A DNA stretch of 64,000 nt from Symmachiella macrocystis (GCF_007860075.1 NZ_SJPP01000002.1:620001-684000); one strand, 5' to 3'. Positions 43,209-56,013 are shown, counted from the first letter of the stretch. Numbers and translations are program-made. Notes: generated by a model from the sequence alone, not told the origin.

Positions 43209-43886
43209 ATGTCGACCGCTTATATCTCATTTGAAGAACAAGTTCGGATTCCGAGCGATGCGTTCGACTTACCGGGATTTCGACGCTGGGTCCATTCCGA
43301 TGACTATCCGGAACGGGGCAAGATCTCGTTCATTGACGGGGAGATCGTGGTCGACCTGAGCCCGGAAGAAATCTCGTCACATGCATCACTAAAGCTCGCA
43401 TTGCAAACAAAACTAAACTCGATGGTAATCGAACATCATCTAGGAAAATGCTATCCGGATGGCGTGTTGTTGATCAACGAAAGTGCAAATGTCTCCAATG
43501 AACCAGATTTCATGTTCTGTTCCATAGAAGCATTGCGATCGAGGCGAGTCCAAGAGCGAGAAATTGTAGAGGACAGTAGAAGATTCGTGGAACTCGCCGA
43601 CTCCCCCGATCTCGTAGTAGAGTTGGTCAGCCGAACATCCGTCCGCAAAGACACCAAACTTCTGCGAGACCGTTATTACGCAGCAGGCATTGGCGAGTAT
43701 TGGCTGATCGACGCCCGTGGCGAGGAAATTGATTTCAAGCTACTAAAACGCGGTAAGTCCGGATATCTCGAGACGACTCCCGACGCCGACGGTTTTCTGC
43801 GTTCGACTGTGCTCAACGCATCATTTCAACTCACGCGAACTTGGAATGAGATTTTGGGCTTCGAATACACGCTGCGCGATCGGTAG
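43209..43886 (+). CDS. Uma2 family (DUF820) putative restriction-like endonuclease
   Basis: A 225-residue protein of the Uma2/DUF820 family, a PD-(D/E)xK-like nuclease fold that is widespread in cyanobacteria and Planctomycetes with unknown biology. Visible hallmarks: YPERGKISFIDGEIVVDLSPEE (residues about 34-55), NEPDFMF (about 97-103), and DLVVELVSRTSVRKDTKLLR followed by YYAAGIGEYWLIDARGEE. The expected acidic and lysine residues are retained. It has its own promoter candidate and a strong terminator, so it is monocistronic. A defence role is speculative. Confidence 0.85.
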   Translation: MSTAYISFEEQVRIPSDAFDLPGFRRWVHSDDYPERGKISFIDGEIVVDLSPEEISSHASLKLALQTKLNSMVIEHHLGKCYPDGVLLINESANVSNEPDFMFCSIEALRSRRVQEREIVEDSRRFVELADSPDLVVELVSRTSVRKDTKLLRDRYYAAGIGEYWLIDARGEEIDFKLLKRGKSGYLETTPDADGFLRSTVLNASFQLTRTWNEILGFEYTLRDR

Positions 43887-43917
43887 TACGACAAGTGGTT
43901 CCGGCGGTACAATCGAC

Positions 43918-43963
43918 AAAAAAACACCCGACCGAGATTTGCTCTCGACCGGGTGTTTTTAGT
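43918..43963. terminator. Bidirectional terminator between Uma2 and groEL
   Basis: A 17-base stem (AAAACACCCG..CCGAGA with TCTCG..CGGGTGTTTT, two mismatches) with A-run on one side and T-run on the other. It serves both the plus-strand Uma2 gene and the minus-strand groEL. Confidence 0.85.
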
Positions 43964-44010
43964 TTTATCCGCATCCCAAACCAACGGCAGTTCCGTTGTG
44001 GGGGCGTTTC

Positions 44011-45624
44011 TTAGTACAGGTCTTGATCTCCGCCGCCGCCACCTTTGCCCTCTTTGGGCATTTCGGCGATCAACGCGTCGCTGGTGAGCAACAACGTCGC
44101 CACGCTGGCGGAATTGGTCAGTGCGGTACGGGTCACTTTGGTGGGATCAATCACACCGGCTTTGACCAAGTCTTCGAACTTGTCGGTCGCGGCGTTGTAA
44201 CCTTTGTTGCCATCCAGTTCGGAGACCTTTTCGCAGATCACAGCACCGTCGACACCGGCGTTGTTGGAGATTTGCGTCAGCGGTGCGCGGCAGGCACGCA
44301 GGATGATGTTGTAGCCCACTTCTTCGTCATGCGACAATTTTCCGGGCTTGACTGAGCTGCTGGATCGCAGCAAGGCGACACCACCACCGGGAAGAATGCC
44401 TTCTTCGACAGCTGCGCGGGTTGCGTGCAAGGCATCCTCGACACGGGCCTTCTTTTCCTTCATTTCGCTTTCCGTAGCCGCACCCACATTCAATTGGGCG
44501 ACGCCACCGGAGAGTTTTGCCACGCGTTCTTCGAGTTTTTCGCGATCGTAATCGCTGGTCGACGCTTCCAATTCGCGGCGAATTTGCTCGATGCGGGATT
44601 TGATGTCGGCTGTCTTGCCTTTGCCTTCGATGATCGTCGTGTTGTCTTTGTCGACCACGACTCGCTTGGCAACACCCAGATCGGAAAGTTGCACGTTCTC
44701 GAGTTTGACACCCAAGTCTTCGAAGATCGCTGTGCCGCCAACCATGACCGCCAGGTCTTGCAACATCGCTTTGCGACGATCGCCGTAACCGGGCGATTTC
44801 ACAGCGACGCACTTGAACGTGCCGCGGAGTTTGTTGATCACCAGCGTCGCCAAGGCTTCGCCTTCGATGTCTTCGGCGACGATCAACAACGGTTTCCCGG
44901 AGTTGACGACTTTCTCCAATACGGGGACCAAGTCCTTGATGTTGGAGATTTTCTTTTCGTGGATCAGGACATAGCAATCCTCGAAGGCACATTCCATCGA
45001 TTGCGGATCGGTCACGAAGTACGGCGACAGATAGCCACGATCAAATTGCATGCCTTCGACGACTTCAAAGTCGGTCGTCAGGCTGGTGCCTTCTTCGACA
45101 GTGATCACGCCATCTTTACCGACTTGCTCCATGGCTTCGGCCAGGATGCGTCCGATTTCTTGGTCGCCGTTGGAAGCGATGGTCGCGACTTGCGAGATCG
45201 CCTTTTTGGTGCGGCAATCGATCGACATCGCGTGCAGCTTTTCAATGATGTCGGTCACGGCTTTGTCCATGCCGCGTTTCATACCGATAGGGCTCACGCC
45301 GGCGACAACCGCCTTGAGACCTTCGTTATAAATCGCTTCAGCCATAATCGTGGCGGTGGTTGTTCCGTCACCGGCGATGTCGGAGGTCTTGCTGGCGACT
45401 TCCCGCACCATCTTGGCGCCCATGTCTTCGAACTTGTCGGCCAGTTCGATTTCGCGAGCAACTGTCACGCCGTCTTTGGTGACGGTGGGTGAGCCAAAGC
45501 TCTTTTGCAAGATGACGTTGCGGCCTTTGGGGCCGAGCGTGACTCGCACTGCTTTGGCCAGCTTGCTCAAGCCCGCCCGAATCTTTTCCTGAGCTTCCTG
45601 ATCGAAAGCAATCATCTTGGCCAT
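44011..45624 (-). CDS. groL: Chaperonin GroEL (60 kDa)
   Basis: A 537-residue group I chaperonin that folds cytosolic proteins with GroES in an ATP-dependent cycle. Nucleotide motifs [10 protein letters not shown] and [10 protein letters not shown], and the [13 protein letters not shown] segment, are intact. The C-terminus ends [12 protein letters not shown] rather than the usual GGM repeat, which lines the cavity; planctomycetes often have several groEL copies with different tails. CAGGAG precedes the ATG. It lies 136 bases after groES. Confidence 0.97.
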   Translation of the reverse strand: MAKMIAFDQEAQEKIRAGLSKLAKAVRVTLGPKGRNVILQKSFGSPTVTKDGVTVAREIELADKFEDMGAKMVREVASKTSDIAGDGTTTATIMAEAIYNEGLKAVVAGVSPIGMKRGMDKAVTDIIEKLHAMSIDCRTKKAISQVATIASNGDQEIGRILAEAMEQVGKDGVITVEEGTSLTTDFEVVEGMQFDRGYLSPYFVTDPQSMECAFEDCYVLIHEKKISNIKDLVPVLEKVVNSGKPLLIVAEDIEGEALATLVINKLRGTFKCVAVKSPGYGDRRKAMLQDLAVMVGGTAIFEDLGVKLENVQLSDLGVAKRVVVDKDNTTIIEGKGKTADIKSRIEQIRRELEASTSDYDREKLEERVAKLSGGVAQLNVGAATESEMKEKKARVEDALHATRAAVEEGILPGGGVALLRSSSSVKPGKLSHDEEVGYNIILRACRAPLTQISNNAGVDGAVICEKVSELDGNKGYNAATDKFEDLVKAGVIDPTKVTRTALTNSASVATLLLTSDALIAEMPKEGKGGGGGDQDLY

Positions 45625-45760
45625 CTGTCAAATTCTCCTGTTTCTTATTCGATCTGACGAACGTATGTATCGTGGGTCGTTAATTGAATGAGGGGTGAAG
45701 CTGATAATCATCGATACCGGCAATAAGCCAGCGCGAGTCAAACAGCCATACCTGAGACGA

Positions 45761-46072
45761 TTAGTAAACCGCCAAAATGTCCGATTCACGCATCAACAGC
45801 AACTCTTCGTCACCAACGTTGATTTCGTCTCCGCCATAGGAGCTGAAGATCACCTTATCACCCGGTTTGACGGTCAGGGGAAGACGCTTGCCTTCGCCTG
45901 TCATGTGTCCATCTCCCACGGAAATGACTTCACCACGCTGCGGCTTGCTGGCCGCGGAGTCGGGCAGGACGATACCGCCGGCTGTCGTTGTCTCGGCAGC
46001 TTCGCGACGGAGCACCACGCGGTCTCCCAACGGAACAATCTTCATTCCACCCTTCGAGGCCTTCTTTGCCAT
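45761..46072 (-). CDS. groES: Co-chaperonin GroES (10 kDa)
   Basis: A 103-residue GroES. The ATG at 46072 has AAGGAGAG upstream and gives [20 protein letters not shown]; starting at the inner Met (46045) would give the usual 95-residue form. The mobile loop ([16 protein letters not shown]), [14 protein letters not shown] and the [12 protein letters not shown] end are canonical. It is the first gene of the groES-groEL operon. Confidence 0.95.
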   Translation of the reverse strand: MAKKASKGGMKIVPLGDRVVLRREAAETTTAGGIVLPDSAASKPQRGEVISVGDGHMTGEGKRLPLTVKPGDKVIFSSYGGDEINVGDEELLLMRESDILAVY

Positions 46073-46595
46073 CGAAACTCTCTCCTTCAATCAGTGTATT
46101 CCAGTGTTCGAAATCAGTATTTGCCGACGTGCGGAGGCAGCTCTTCGCTTCCCAATCAACCGGCGCAGACTGTTGTGACTCCCAATCGGGCAATCTCTAT
46201 GTGTCAAAACACAAGATTGCACCTCGTGCGCGACGCACGCTCTCTGCGTCACACCGAAAAGCGAACGCCGTGCCAAATCAACTTAAAACGCAAACCGCTA
46301 TTCTGAAAAGACTTGCGGAGTCTCTGCCCGCCAGCATCCCTGCCATCCCGGCGGCAATGGCTCGATGGCCTCACAGTTACCTGCCAATCTGGCAGTGCAG
46401 GACTGGGCTGCCATTGCAAAGCTAATCGTTACGACCGGAACCCGTTTATTCCACGTTTGCGGATTTTGTTGAATTAGTGGTTTTTCCGGGGGACAAGTCT
46501 CCCGAACCATTGATACAATCAAACCAACCCTACAAATGCCAAAAAACGGCCCAACGTCTCATTCCCTTTAGTTCGCTACATCCCGTCCAGCAATT
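46073..46595. other. Divergent region between groES and a TPR gene
   Basis: There is no gene in about 520 bases. I looked for a CIRCE element (TTAGCACTC-N9-GAGTGCTAA) and did not see one. Two short palindromes lie upstream of groES: CGTGCG-CGA-CGCACG (46225-46239) and TGTGT-CAAA-ACACA (46200-46213). Either could be an operator, but this is untested. Confidence 0.55.
46511..46519 (+). promoter_or_regulatory. Candidate extended -10 for the TPR gene
   Basis: TGATACAAT, an extended -10 of the TGnTANAAT type, 76 bases before the ATG at 46596; there is no clear -35. Confidence 0.3.
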
Positions 46596-47390
46596 ATGCC
46601 CGCAACGAGCCATCCGTATATCGCCGCTCAGTCAACGGAACGTTGGCTCACGTCAGGACGTGGAGTGCACGAAGTGCGTGCCGAATTCGAGGCCCAATTG
46701 GCCCATGCGGATCAAATCTGCGTTCGCTTAGAGTATGCGGAATTTCTAGCGCACGCCGGTGAGATTCAATCGGCGATTCAGCAGTACCAGCAGGTATTGC
46801 AATCAGCAGAGTCGGCTGACATGCCGCAACTGCGGGCGATGGCCGTCAATCAATTGGCCTGCCTGCATCGCCAGCGGGGCGAGTATGATACGGCGGTCGT
46901 GCTGCAACGCCGCTCGTTGGCCATGGGAATCAATAACGCACTCGAAGGCGAACTCGCGGCGGATTTGGGAAACTTGGCTGTCGACGCAATTGCCGCTGGT
47001 GATTTATCGCTCGCCGAAAACCTGTTGCTGCGTTCTTTGGCGCTAGAAACAGCCGCCAATTCGCAGGCGGGGCAGGCAGCGGATTACGGAAATTTGGCAA
47101 TCGTATACGGCTTGCAGCGGAACTACCGTTCGGCCGTTCAATGTTTGCGACGCGCTCTGAAATTGCATCGGCAATTGAACGACATTCGCGCAATCGGTTG
47201 TGATCTGATGAATCTGGCCGCCATGTACGAAGTCCAACAACGATGGGACCGTTCTGAATTCCTGTTGCAGTTGGCCGTCCGGGTGTTGCAGGTCGACGAC
47301 GCAGTGGATCTGATCACACGTGCCAAGTCAGCGCTCGCGGAGACGCGACGAATCAGTCAGTTGCGTGCGTTCGATGCACGGCGAAACTAA
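46596..47390 (+). CDS. Tetratricopeptide repeat protein
   Basis: A 264-residue soluble all-helical protein with about five TPR motifs: RLEYAEFLAHAGEIQSAIQQ (about 44-63), LACLHRQRGEYDTAVVLQRR, LAVDAIAAGDLSLAENLLLR, LAIVYGLQRNYRSAVQCLRR and LAAMYEVQQRWDRSEFLLQL. No signal peptide or extra domain is visible. It is probably a cytoplasmic scaffold. It is monocistronic and divergent from groES. Confidence 0.85.
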   Translation: MPATSHPYIAAQSTERWLTSGRGVHEVRAEFEAQLAHADQICVRLEYAEFLAHAGEIQSAIQQYQQVLQSAESADMPQLRAMAVNQLACLHRQRGEYDTAVVLQRRSLAMGINNALEGELAADLGNLAVDAIAAGDLSLAENLLLRSLALETAANSQAGQAADYGNLAIVYGLQRNYRSAVQCLRRALKLHRQLNDIRAIGCDLMNLAAMYEVQQRWDRSEFLLQLAVRVLQVDDAVDLITRAKSALAETRRISQLRAFDARRN

Positions 47391-47545
47391 CGGTGCCGGC
47401 CGGAAGTCTCTATGTGACATTCGGAAGAAACGGGAAAATCCCCCCAGGTTTGCCAAACCGACCTATTTTATGGTAGTCTGAGTTCCGACGCGTTATGGAG
47501 GACGCTTGATTGCGCATCCAGAACGTTTTCGGGAGTTCTTAGACA

Positions 47546-48010
47546 ATGAAATCGGCAGCACTTCGAGTCGCAGCAACGGCATTTGTGGTCATGACCGTTA
47601 GCCTTTTCACTAGCACGTCCCAAGCTCAAGATATGTATTGGCGTGTGGGGCCTTCGTTTATCGCCCCGGCACCGTATACCTATCAATACGGCATGGTCGG
47701 CTCGCCGCCTCCCTATTACATCTACGACCCCGCTCCGGTCGTTTACGCCGTGCCGACGGCTCCGGTCTACGTCCAGCCGGCTCCGGTTTATGTCGAGACA
47801 GCACCAGTCTATACCGAGACGATTCCGGTCGGTGTCTACGATTACGGGTACAGGTTCGATTACAGCCTGAAACCGAGTTATCGGTACAGCACTCGCCATT
47901 ATCGTATGAATTATAAGATCAAAGGACGGACAGCTTACGGTGCTCGCGTGCGATACCGATACAGCTACAATCGCGGTCGCATGAAAGCCAAACTACGAAT
48001 CCGCCGCTAG
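47546..48010 (+). CDS. Secreted Tyr/Pro/Val-rich protein
   Basis: A 154-residue protein with a Sec signal peptide (LRVAATAFVVMTVSLFTSTS, cleavage near AQA-QD). The mature part starts MYWRVGPSF, has Pro-Val-Tyr repeats (APVYVQPAPVYVETAPVYTE, residues about 72-91) and ends in a Tyr/Arg-rich basic segment (RVRYRYSYNRGR). It looks like a surface or matrix protein; Tyr-rich repeats could cross-link. Family unknown. REP element 48034-48063 follows it. Confidence 0.7.
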   Translation: MKSAALRVAATAFVVMTVSLFTSTSQAQDMYWRVGPSFIAPAPYTYQYGMVGSPPPYYIYDPAPVVYAVPTAPVYVQPAPVYVETAPVYTETIPVGVYDYGYRFDYSLKPSYRYSTRHYRMNYKIKGRTAYGARVRYRYSYNRGRMKAKLRIRR

Positions 48011-48033
48011 TGGTCTGGCAACCCCAAGCAACG

Positions 48034-48063
48034 GGATGCCACTGACGGCTTGTCCGCCAGTGC
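48034..48063. repeat. REP-like palindrome, family 1
   Basis: GATGCC followed by ACTGACGGCTTGTCCGCCAGT; one change from the copy at 34874-34903. It lies 86 bases before the second M81 gene. Confidence 0.65.
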
Positions 48064-48148
48064 AAAACGTGTGACCGGCAACACGACTGCTGGCCAACCT
48101 TGGGTGGCGCGTTGCTAGTTATATCTTGAAGTTCGGCAAGGAGGACCG

Positions 48149-49645
48149 ATGCGGATAGTCAGTGGCGGCATACAGCACGAGACGAATACGTTTTCGCATC
48201 AACCCACTACGCTGGCGGACTTTGAACGTGACAGCGGGTGCGGGCCGGATTTCTCCGGAGGGCAAGCAGTCTTTGACCGGTACCGCAATACCGGGACGAT
48301 TCACGGCGGCTACATCGATGCTGCGGATGTGCTTGAGTTCGAGTTGATTCCGCTGATATGCGCCAAAGCACAGCCCTCGGGTGTGGTGGAATCAGCGGCA
48401 TTCGATACGATATTGAACCTGTTTCTTGATCGCTTACAAGAGACACCGGCGGTTGATGGTGTATTGCTCGACCTGCACGGCGCGATGGTGACCGCCGCCT
48501 GCGACGATGGCGAAGCACCCTTTATGGAAGCGGTCCGTGAACGGGTCGGGCCGGACGTCCCGATCATCGCGACGCTCGATTTGCACGCGAATATCACGCA
48601 ACGGATGGCGGACGCGTGCGACGTGATTATTGGTTTTGATACCTATCCTCACGTCGATATGCGCGCACGGGGACGGGAGGCGGGCGAATTATTGGTCCGC
48701 ATGATTCGCGGCGAAGTTCAGCCCGTACAAGCGTATCGGCAATTGCCGCTACTGACGATGCCCCCGATGCAATGCACGCTGCGCGAGCCGATGCAAAGCC
48801 TGATGCAAAACGTATTCCGCATGGAAGACGAACCGGGAGTCTTAACAGCAACCGTTGCGATGGGATTCCCATTTGCCGACATCTTGGCTGCAGGCGTCTC
48901 CTGTTTGGTCACGACCGACAACGACGCTGATTTGGCAGAAAAAAAGGCGGATGAACTGGCCGGATGGCTGTGGGCTTTGCGCGATGAGTTACAGCCGCAA
49001 CTCACGCCAATTGACGAAATGATCGAATTTGCCGCGACACATGAAGGCCCAATCGTTTATGCCGATGGCTCAGACAATCCCGGAGGTGGTGCGCCGTGCG
49101 ATGGCACGGTCGTGTTGCGAGCGCTGATCGAAGTAAATTTCCAGAACGCCGTCGTCGGAATATTGCACGACCCTGAGACCGCCGCTCAAGCGCATCAAGC
49201 AGGGGTCGGGGCTAAGATTGAGGCCCGTGTTGGCGGCAAGACGGATGACCGTCACGGAACACCGATTGAGTTACCCGCCTATGTGCGTGCCTTGTGCGAC
49301 GGACATTTCGTGCATCACGGCCCCATGAATCAGGGAGTTGTGGGTGAGTTCGGCCCCATGGCGTTGTTGTTGGTTGGCGGGGTCGAAGTGGTCGTCAGCT
49401 CGAATCGCAAACAACTTCTGGACCGCGAGATGCTCCGCGTGATCGGCGTGACCCCCGAGCATCGGCGGTTGATCGTCGTCAAAAGCGCCGTTCACTTCCG
49501 GGCAGACTTCGGAGAATGCGCAACGCACATCCTGGACGCCGACACCCCCGGCATCCACCGTCCCGACTATGCGAACTACGACTATCAAAATCTGCGACGT
49601 CCGATTTATCCATTGGATGACGTCACGGTTGATTTCTGCGGATAG
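48149..49645 (+). CDS. M81 family metallopeptidase (MlrC-like), copy 2
   Basis: A 498-residue paralogue of the gene at 34950. MRIVSGGIQHETNTFS, the zinc ligands Asp144 and His146 (TLDLHANITQ) and His168 (FDTYPHVD), GSDNPGGGAPCDG and the C-terminal YQNLRRPIYPL match the family. AAGGAGGACC precedes the ATG at 48149. Both copies are of standard length with intact ligands, so they probably act on different substrates. Confidence 0.9.
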   Translation: MRIVSGGIQHETNTFSHQPTTLADFERDSGCGPDFSGGQAVFDRYRNTGTIHGGYIDAADVLEFELIPLICAKAQPSGVVESAAFDTILNLFLDRLQETPAVDGVLLDLHGAMVTAACDDGEAPFMEAVRERVGPDVPIIATLDLHANITQRMADACDVIIGFDTYPHVDMRARGREAGELLVRMIRGEVQPVQAYRQLPLLTMPPMQCTLREPMQSLMQNVFRMEDEPGVLTATVAMGFPFADILAAGVSCLVTTDNDADLAEKKADELAGWLWALRDELQPQLTPIDEMIEFAATHEGPIVYADGSDNPGGGAPCDGTVVLRALIEVNFQNAVVGILHDPETAAQAHQAGVGAKIEARVGGKTDDRHGTPIELPAYVRALCDGHFVHHGPMNQGVVGEFGPMALLLVGGVEVVVSSNRKQLLDREMLRVIGVTPEHRRLIVVKSAVHFRADFGECATHILDADTPGIHRPDYANYDYQNLRRPIYPLDDVTVDFCG

Positions 49646-49811
49646 AGCGTTATTTTTCGGAGTTTCACTGCCACACAGTAAAATCCGTTAAACGTACAGT
49701 CAATTTTACGGTTAGATTCCTCCCACAGAAGCCTGAGTGTGGCTGACGCCACGCAAAAATGTAGACCGTTGGAGATTTCTTGGGGATTATACGAACAATC
49801 AGAGTCAATTC

Positions 49812-50045
49812 ATGAGTCAGGACGAATCAAGCAAAGCGGTATGGATTGTTTTTTCAAGTGCCATCTTCGGACTTTGTCTGGCTTTTCCTTTTGCGGTTAT
49901 TGAAACGATGTGGTTAGTTCGCAGTCTGGGGACTTACTCGAATGCTTTCTCGAATGCGTTTTGGATAATTGTACTAATAATCGGATTTGTGATGGGTTTG
50001 GGATACCACGCAATCGTCTGGTTCAATGAATCATGTGACAAGTAG
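49812..50045 (+). CDS. Small membrane protein with two helices
   Basis: A 77-residue protein starting MSQDESSKAVW; the upstream in-frame extension lacks a ribosome site. Two hydrophobic segments are visible: VFSSAIFGLCLAFPFAVIET (about 13-32) and AFWIIVLIIGFVMGLGYHAI (about 50-69). It ends WFNESCDK. Base composition is more AT-rich than in the neighbours. No family is recognised. Confidence 0.6.
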   Translation: MSQDESSKAVWIVFSSAIFGLCLAFPFAVIETMWLVRSLGTYSNAFSNAFWIIVLIIGFVMGLGYHAIVWFNESCDK

Positions 50046-50114
50046 AAATTAAACCAACGATTGAATATAAACCACGCAAGAACAGTTAGTGTGTGATCCC
50101 CTCCAGGAGCATTG

Positions 50115-51275
50115 ATGTCACAGGATTCGATTTGGTTTGCGACGCTCAATGACACAGAGCGAGCGGAATTGCAGGCGTTCGCGGGGCGCGAGGTGCTGAC
50201 CACTCCCGACGTGTTGATCGTTGGCGGTGGGATTGTGGGAGCGGCGACAGCTTATTCGCTCTCGCAACAAGGTGTGCAGGTCCAGGTCGTTGAAGCGGGA
50301 ACGGTGGGCGGTTTGGCGAGCGGTGCGAATGCCGGAGGGATTTGGCCTGATCAACAGGGAATCGAGTACCCGGAGGCATTCCGAAACCTCGCGCGCCGCA
50401 GTCGCGACCTCTGGGGCAAGCTTCCCGCCCGTGATGGCTTCGACTTCGATTGGCGAGTCAATGGATTCGTGACGGTCGATCCGATGCATTGGGAGACCTC
50501 GCCCGAAGATTTGGCGATGCACCTGTTGAGCGAGGGGCTTTCGGCGCATGCCATTGATGGCGAACAGGTCAAACTGCTAGAGCCGCATCTGCGGTCTGAT
50601 ATTACTGGGGGCGTGCATTACCCTTCAGAAGCCCACGTCCATCCGGTCAAAGCGGTGTTGTCGTTCGCGCGGTCCTCGACAGCGCAATTCTCGACCGAGA
50701 CGCGGGCGATTTCGATGGACGTGAACAACGGCCGCGTACAATCGGTGCAAACCACCGCAGGCACGATTCAACCCGGCCACGTGATCGCCGCCACCGGATG
50801 GATGGCCGATTGGTTTGCCGCAAAGGCGCCAACGCCCCCGCCGTTGATACCGATCAGCGGACAAATGATCGCAACCGCGCCCCAATCCCCGCTATTAAAA
50901 AACACGGTGCTAGGTAAAGCGATTGTGTTTCAATTGCTGACCGGCGAAGTCGTCACGGGGGGCAGCATGGTCGAAGGCGATGTGACGACGCCCGATGCAC
51001 AAGTCACAGCGGATTTTGCCAAAATGGCGGGTGAGTTGCTGCCGGCCTTGAAGGACGTTCCCTTCCCGCATGCTTGGACCGGTGCGCGACCCACAACACC
51101 CGACCGGTTACCGATTCTCGACCGGCTTCCCGGCGTCGACAATTTCTTGGTCGCCGCGGGACATTTCAAAAACGGACTACTGCTGGCGCCAATCACCGGC
51201 GAATTGATGACCGAATGGGTCGTTGCTGGAAAACCGTCGCTCGATCTCACGTCGTTTCGTTGGGATCGATTTTAG
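50115..51275 (+). CDS. FAD-dependent amine/amino acid oxidase (DAO family)
   Basis: A 386-residue oxidoreductase. AGGAG five bases before the ATG at 50115 fixes the start. After a short N-terminal extension comes the Rossmann motif DVLIVGGGIVGAATAYSLSQ (about 33-52). Near the end, AWTGARPTTPDRLPILDRLPGVDNFLVAAGHFKNGLLLAPITG is the classic DAO end with the GHxxxGxxxAP pattern. Relatives include glycine oxidase (ThiO), sarcosine oxidase and D-amino acid dehydrogenase; substrate unknown. No thi gene is adjacent. Confidence 0.87.
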   Translation: MSQDSIWFATLNDTERAELQAFAGREVLTTPDVLIVGGGIVGAATAYSLSQQGVQVQVVEAGTVGGLASGANAGGIWPDQQGIEYPEAFRNLARRSRDLWGKLPARDGFDFDWRVNGFVTVDPMHWETSPEDLAMHLLSEGLSAHAIDGEQVKLLEPHLRSDITGGVHYPSEAHVHPVKAVLSFARSSTAQFSTETRAISMDVNNGRVQSVQTTAGTIQPGHVIAATGWMADWFAAKAPTPPPLIPISGQMIATAPQSPLLKNTVLGKAIVFQLLTGEVVTGGSMVEGDVTTPDAQVTADFAKMAGELLPALKDVPFPHAWTGARPTTPDRLPILDRLPGVDNFLVAAGHFKNGLLLAPITGELMTEWVVAGKPSLDLTSFRWDRF

Positions 51276-51336
51276 TGGGAGCGGTTTTATAAAGGTCTTC
51301 GGCAGTGCGGCTTACCGACCGGAAGAAAACCCAGCC

Positions 51337-51720
51337 TCAAAATCCGCCGTAAAAATAGCCACCATACGGACCATAAAAACCAGAGCCGTACAGACCGTAG
51401 TACGGCCAAAAGGGGCCGGGGAAAAAGCCCGGGGGTTGGTAGATAGGGGGCGGTTCATAGATATTTTTACCCGGCGGCTTAAAGTTCCGCAGCCCATACA
51501 GCCGTTGTCCCTCGGGGATGGGGGCCGTATAAACACCGTGGTAGCTTTCGTGGTAAACCTCACCGGCAGGTTCATAATACTCAATCTGCTGCTGGTTCGG
51601 TCCATAGAGAATCGGCTCATCAGCACTAGCTGTTGCCTGTGCGCCGGCCAAAATCGCAGCGACTGCGAGCAGCGCTGCGGCAAGCCGTTTTGATCCAAAT
51701 TGTTTAATGCAACGTAACAT
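51337..51720 (-). CDS. Secreted Gly/Tyr/Pro-rich small protein
   Basis: A 127-residue exported protein. The signal peptide (RLAAALLAVAAILAGAQATASA) ends before DEPIL. The mature part is Gln/Tyr-rich, then Pro-rich (YEPPPIYQPPGFFPG), and ends in a Gly/Tyr/Phe tail (YGLYGSGFYGPYGGYFYGGF). It is probably a surface or envelope-associated protein. No catalytic motif. It is similar in style, but not clearly in sequence, to the protein at 47546. Confidence 0.7.
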   Translation of the reverse strand: MLRCIKQFGSKRLAAALLAVAAILAGAQATASADEPILYGPNQQQIEYYEPAGEVYHESYHGVYTAPIPEGQRLYGLRNFKPPGKNIYEPPPIYQPPGFFPGPFWPYYGLYGSGFYGPYGGYFYGGF

Positions 51721-52005
51721 GGGAAAGCCTGACGCCGGTCCGATTCCTGCGAGTATCCATTAAAAATCACTAATATCCATCCTACGGTCTCCTCAGGGGC
51801 AGGGTCAAGAACGACTTTCACTTTGAGTAAATTGGCAAGAAATTGCTGGACCGTGTATAACGCATTCTCGAAGTGATTAGGCGGCCGATCGTGTCTGTTG
51901 GGATGAGAACTTCATACACTTCCCAACGGGAGTGCGGTGGTATCCAAATCGCCGTTCGTTTTTGCTCACTGAACGTAGTGATGAGTTTTTGAGGAAAATC
52001 AAAAC

Positions 52006-52767
52006 ATGACAGAGCAGCCACGGGGACCATTTTTTAAGCTCGATGGCAAAGTCGCATTTGTCACCGGGGCAGGGCAGGGTTTGGGCGAGGCGATTGCGTA
52101 TCGTTTAGCAGCCTGCGGCGCGAAGGTCGGCGTGTTTGACCTCGATGGCGAAAAAGCGGCCCATGTCGCTCTGGAATGTTCCGGTGTGGGTCTGCAAGGC
52201 AGCGTCACCAGCGAAGAGGACGTCGAACGAGGGCTGCGCTATTTGGAAGAACAATTCGGCCCGCCGCAAATCGTGGTGAACAACGCCGGTATTCTGGGCC
52301 ATGTCGGTCCCTGTTGGGATTTGGACGCCGAAAAGATGCGCCAGGTGATGGAAGTCAACCTGATCGGCACCTTTCTCGTCTGTCACGCTGTACTGCCGGG
52401 AATGTTGGAGCGAAAATACGGGCGCATCATCAACATCGCCTCGATCGCCGGAAGAGAAGGCAACGCCGATTTGATCCCCTATAGCACGTCAAAAGCCGCG
52501 GTGATCGCGTTGACCAAATCGATCGCCAAGTCCGTGGGCGGAAAGGGTGACATCGCGGTGAATTGCATCAGCCCGGCGCTGCTCGACACTCCGATGTGGG
52601 AATCGTTGCCTAAAACCGTGGCAGATTCGTTGGTCGCCACAGTTCCTGTCGGTCGCGTGGGGACGACTGAAGAAGTGGCCGGTTTGGTGCATTATCTCTC
52701 CAGTAGTGAATCGAGTCTGACCACCGGGCAGTGTTACAACGTGAACGGAGGACCTGCCGGTGATTGA
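52006..52767 (+). CDS. SDR family NAD(P)-dependent oxidoreductase
   Basis: A 253-residue classical short-chain dehydrogenase/reductase. The cofactor motif TGAGQGLGEAIA (residues about 22-33), NNAG, the active-site Ser in IASIAG and the catalytic Tyr159-x3-Lys163 (YSTSK) are present. The C-terminal GQCYNVNGGPAGD resembles 3-oxoacyl-ACP or sugar-alcohol SDRs. Asp45 in VFDLDG after the second strand suggests NAD preference. The substrate is unknown. It stands 107 bases before the hybrid kinase gene. Confidence 0.92.
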   Translation: MTEQPRGPFFKLDGKVAFVTGAGQGLGEAIAYRLAACGAKVGVFDLDGEKAAHVALECSGVGLQGSVTSEEDVERGLRYLEEQFGPPQIVVNNAGILGHVGPCWDLDAEKMRQVMEVNLIGTFLVCHAVLPGMLERKYGRIINIASIAGREGNADLIPYSTSKAAVIALTKSIAKSVGGKGDIAVNCISPALLDTPMWESLPKTVADSLVATVPVGRVGTTEEVAGLVHYLSSSESSLTTGQCYNVNGGPAGD

Positions 52768-52874
52768 TAGCCGCGCAGAGAAAATCAACTGGTGGCTGAG
52801 GGCATTGTGTGGATACAATGATAGGGGAACCGCCGTTTCTCTGAAATTCGGCCCAACTGACAACAGGTAGGCAC

Positions 52875-55781
<2,907 letters not shown>

Positions 55782-56013
55782 CATTTGAGATACGCAGCCA
55801 AACATGCACTTCAGAGAGTTCGAATTGGCCCGGCAAACAACGCATTTGTCTCAAAAGTCGATCAGCGCCGACCCGATCTTGCGTTGACTTTGCAATATCG
55901 ATACTCTGCGACCCCTCTCATCCCCCGACCAGCTAGGGACGGCTGCGTTTGGGCGTGAGTCCCGACTGGCAATTTGCCATCGGAGGTCCCCTGTTTTGCA
56001 AGGATGCTAAGCG

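Noticed and set aside
44425-45492. Plus-strand frame of 355 codons opposite groEL
   Set aside because: groEL is certain, and its high codon bias leaves a long antisense frame. The translated product is rich in Phe, Asp and His and has no domain.
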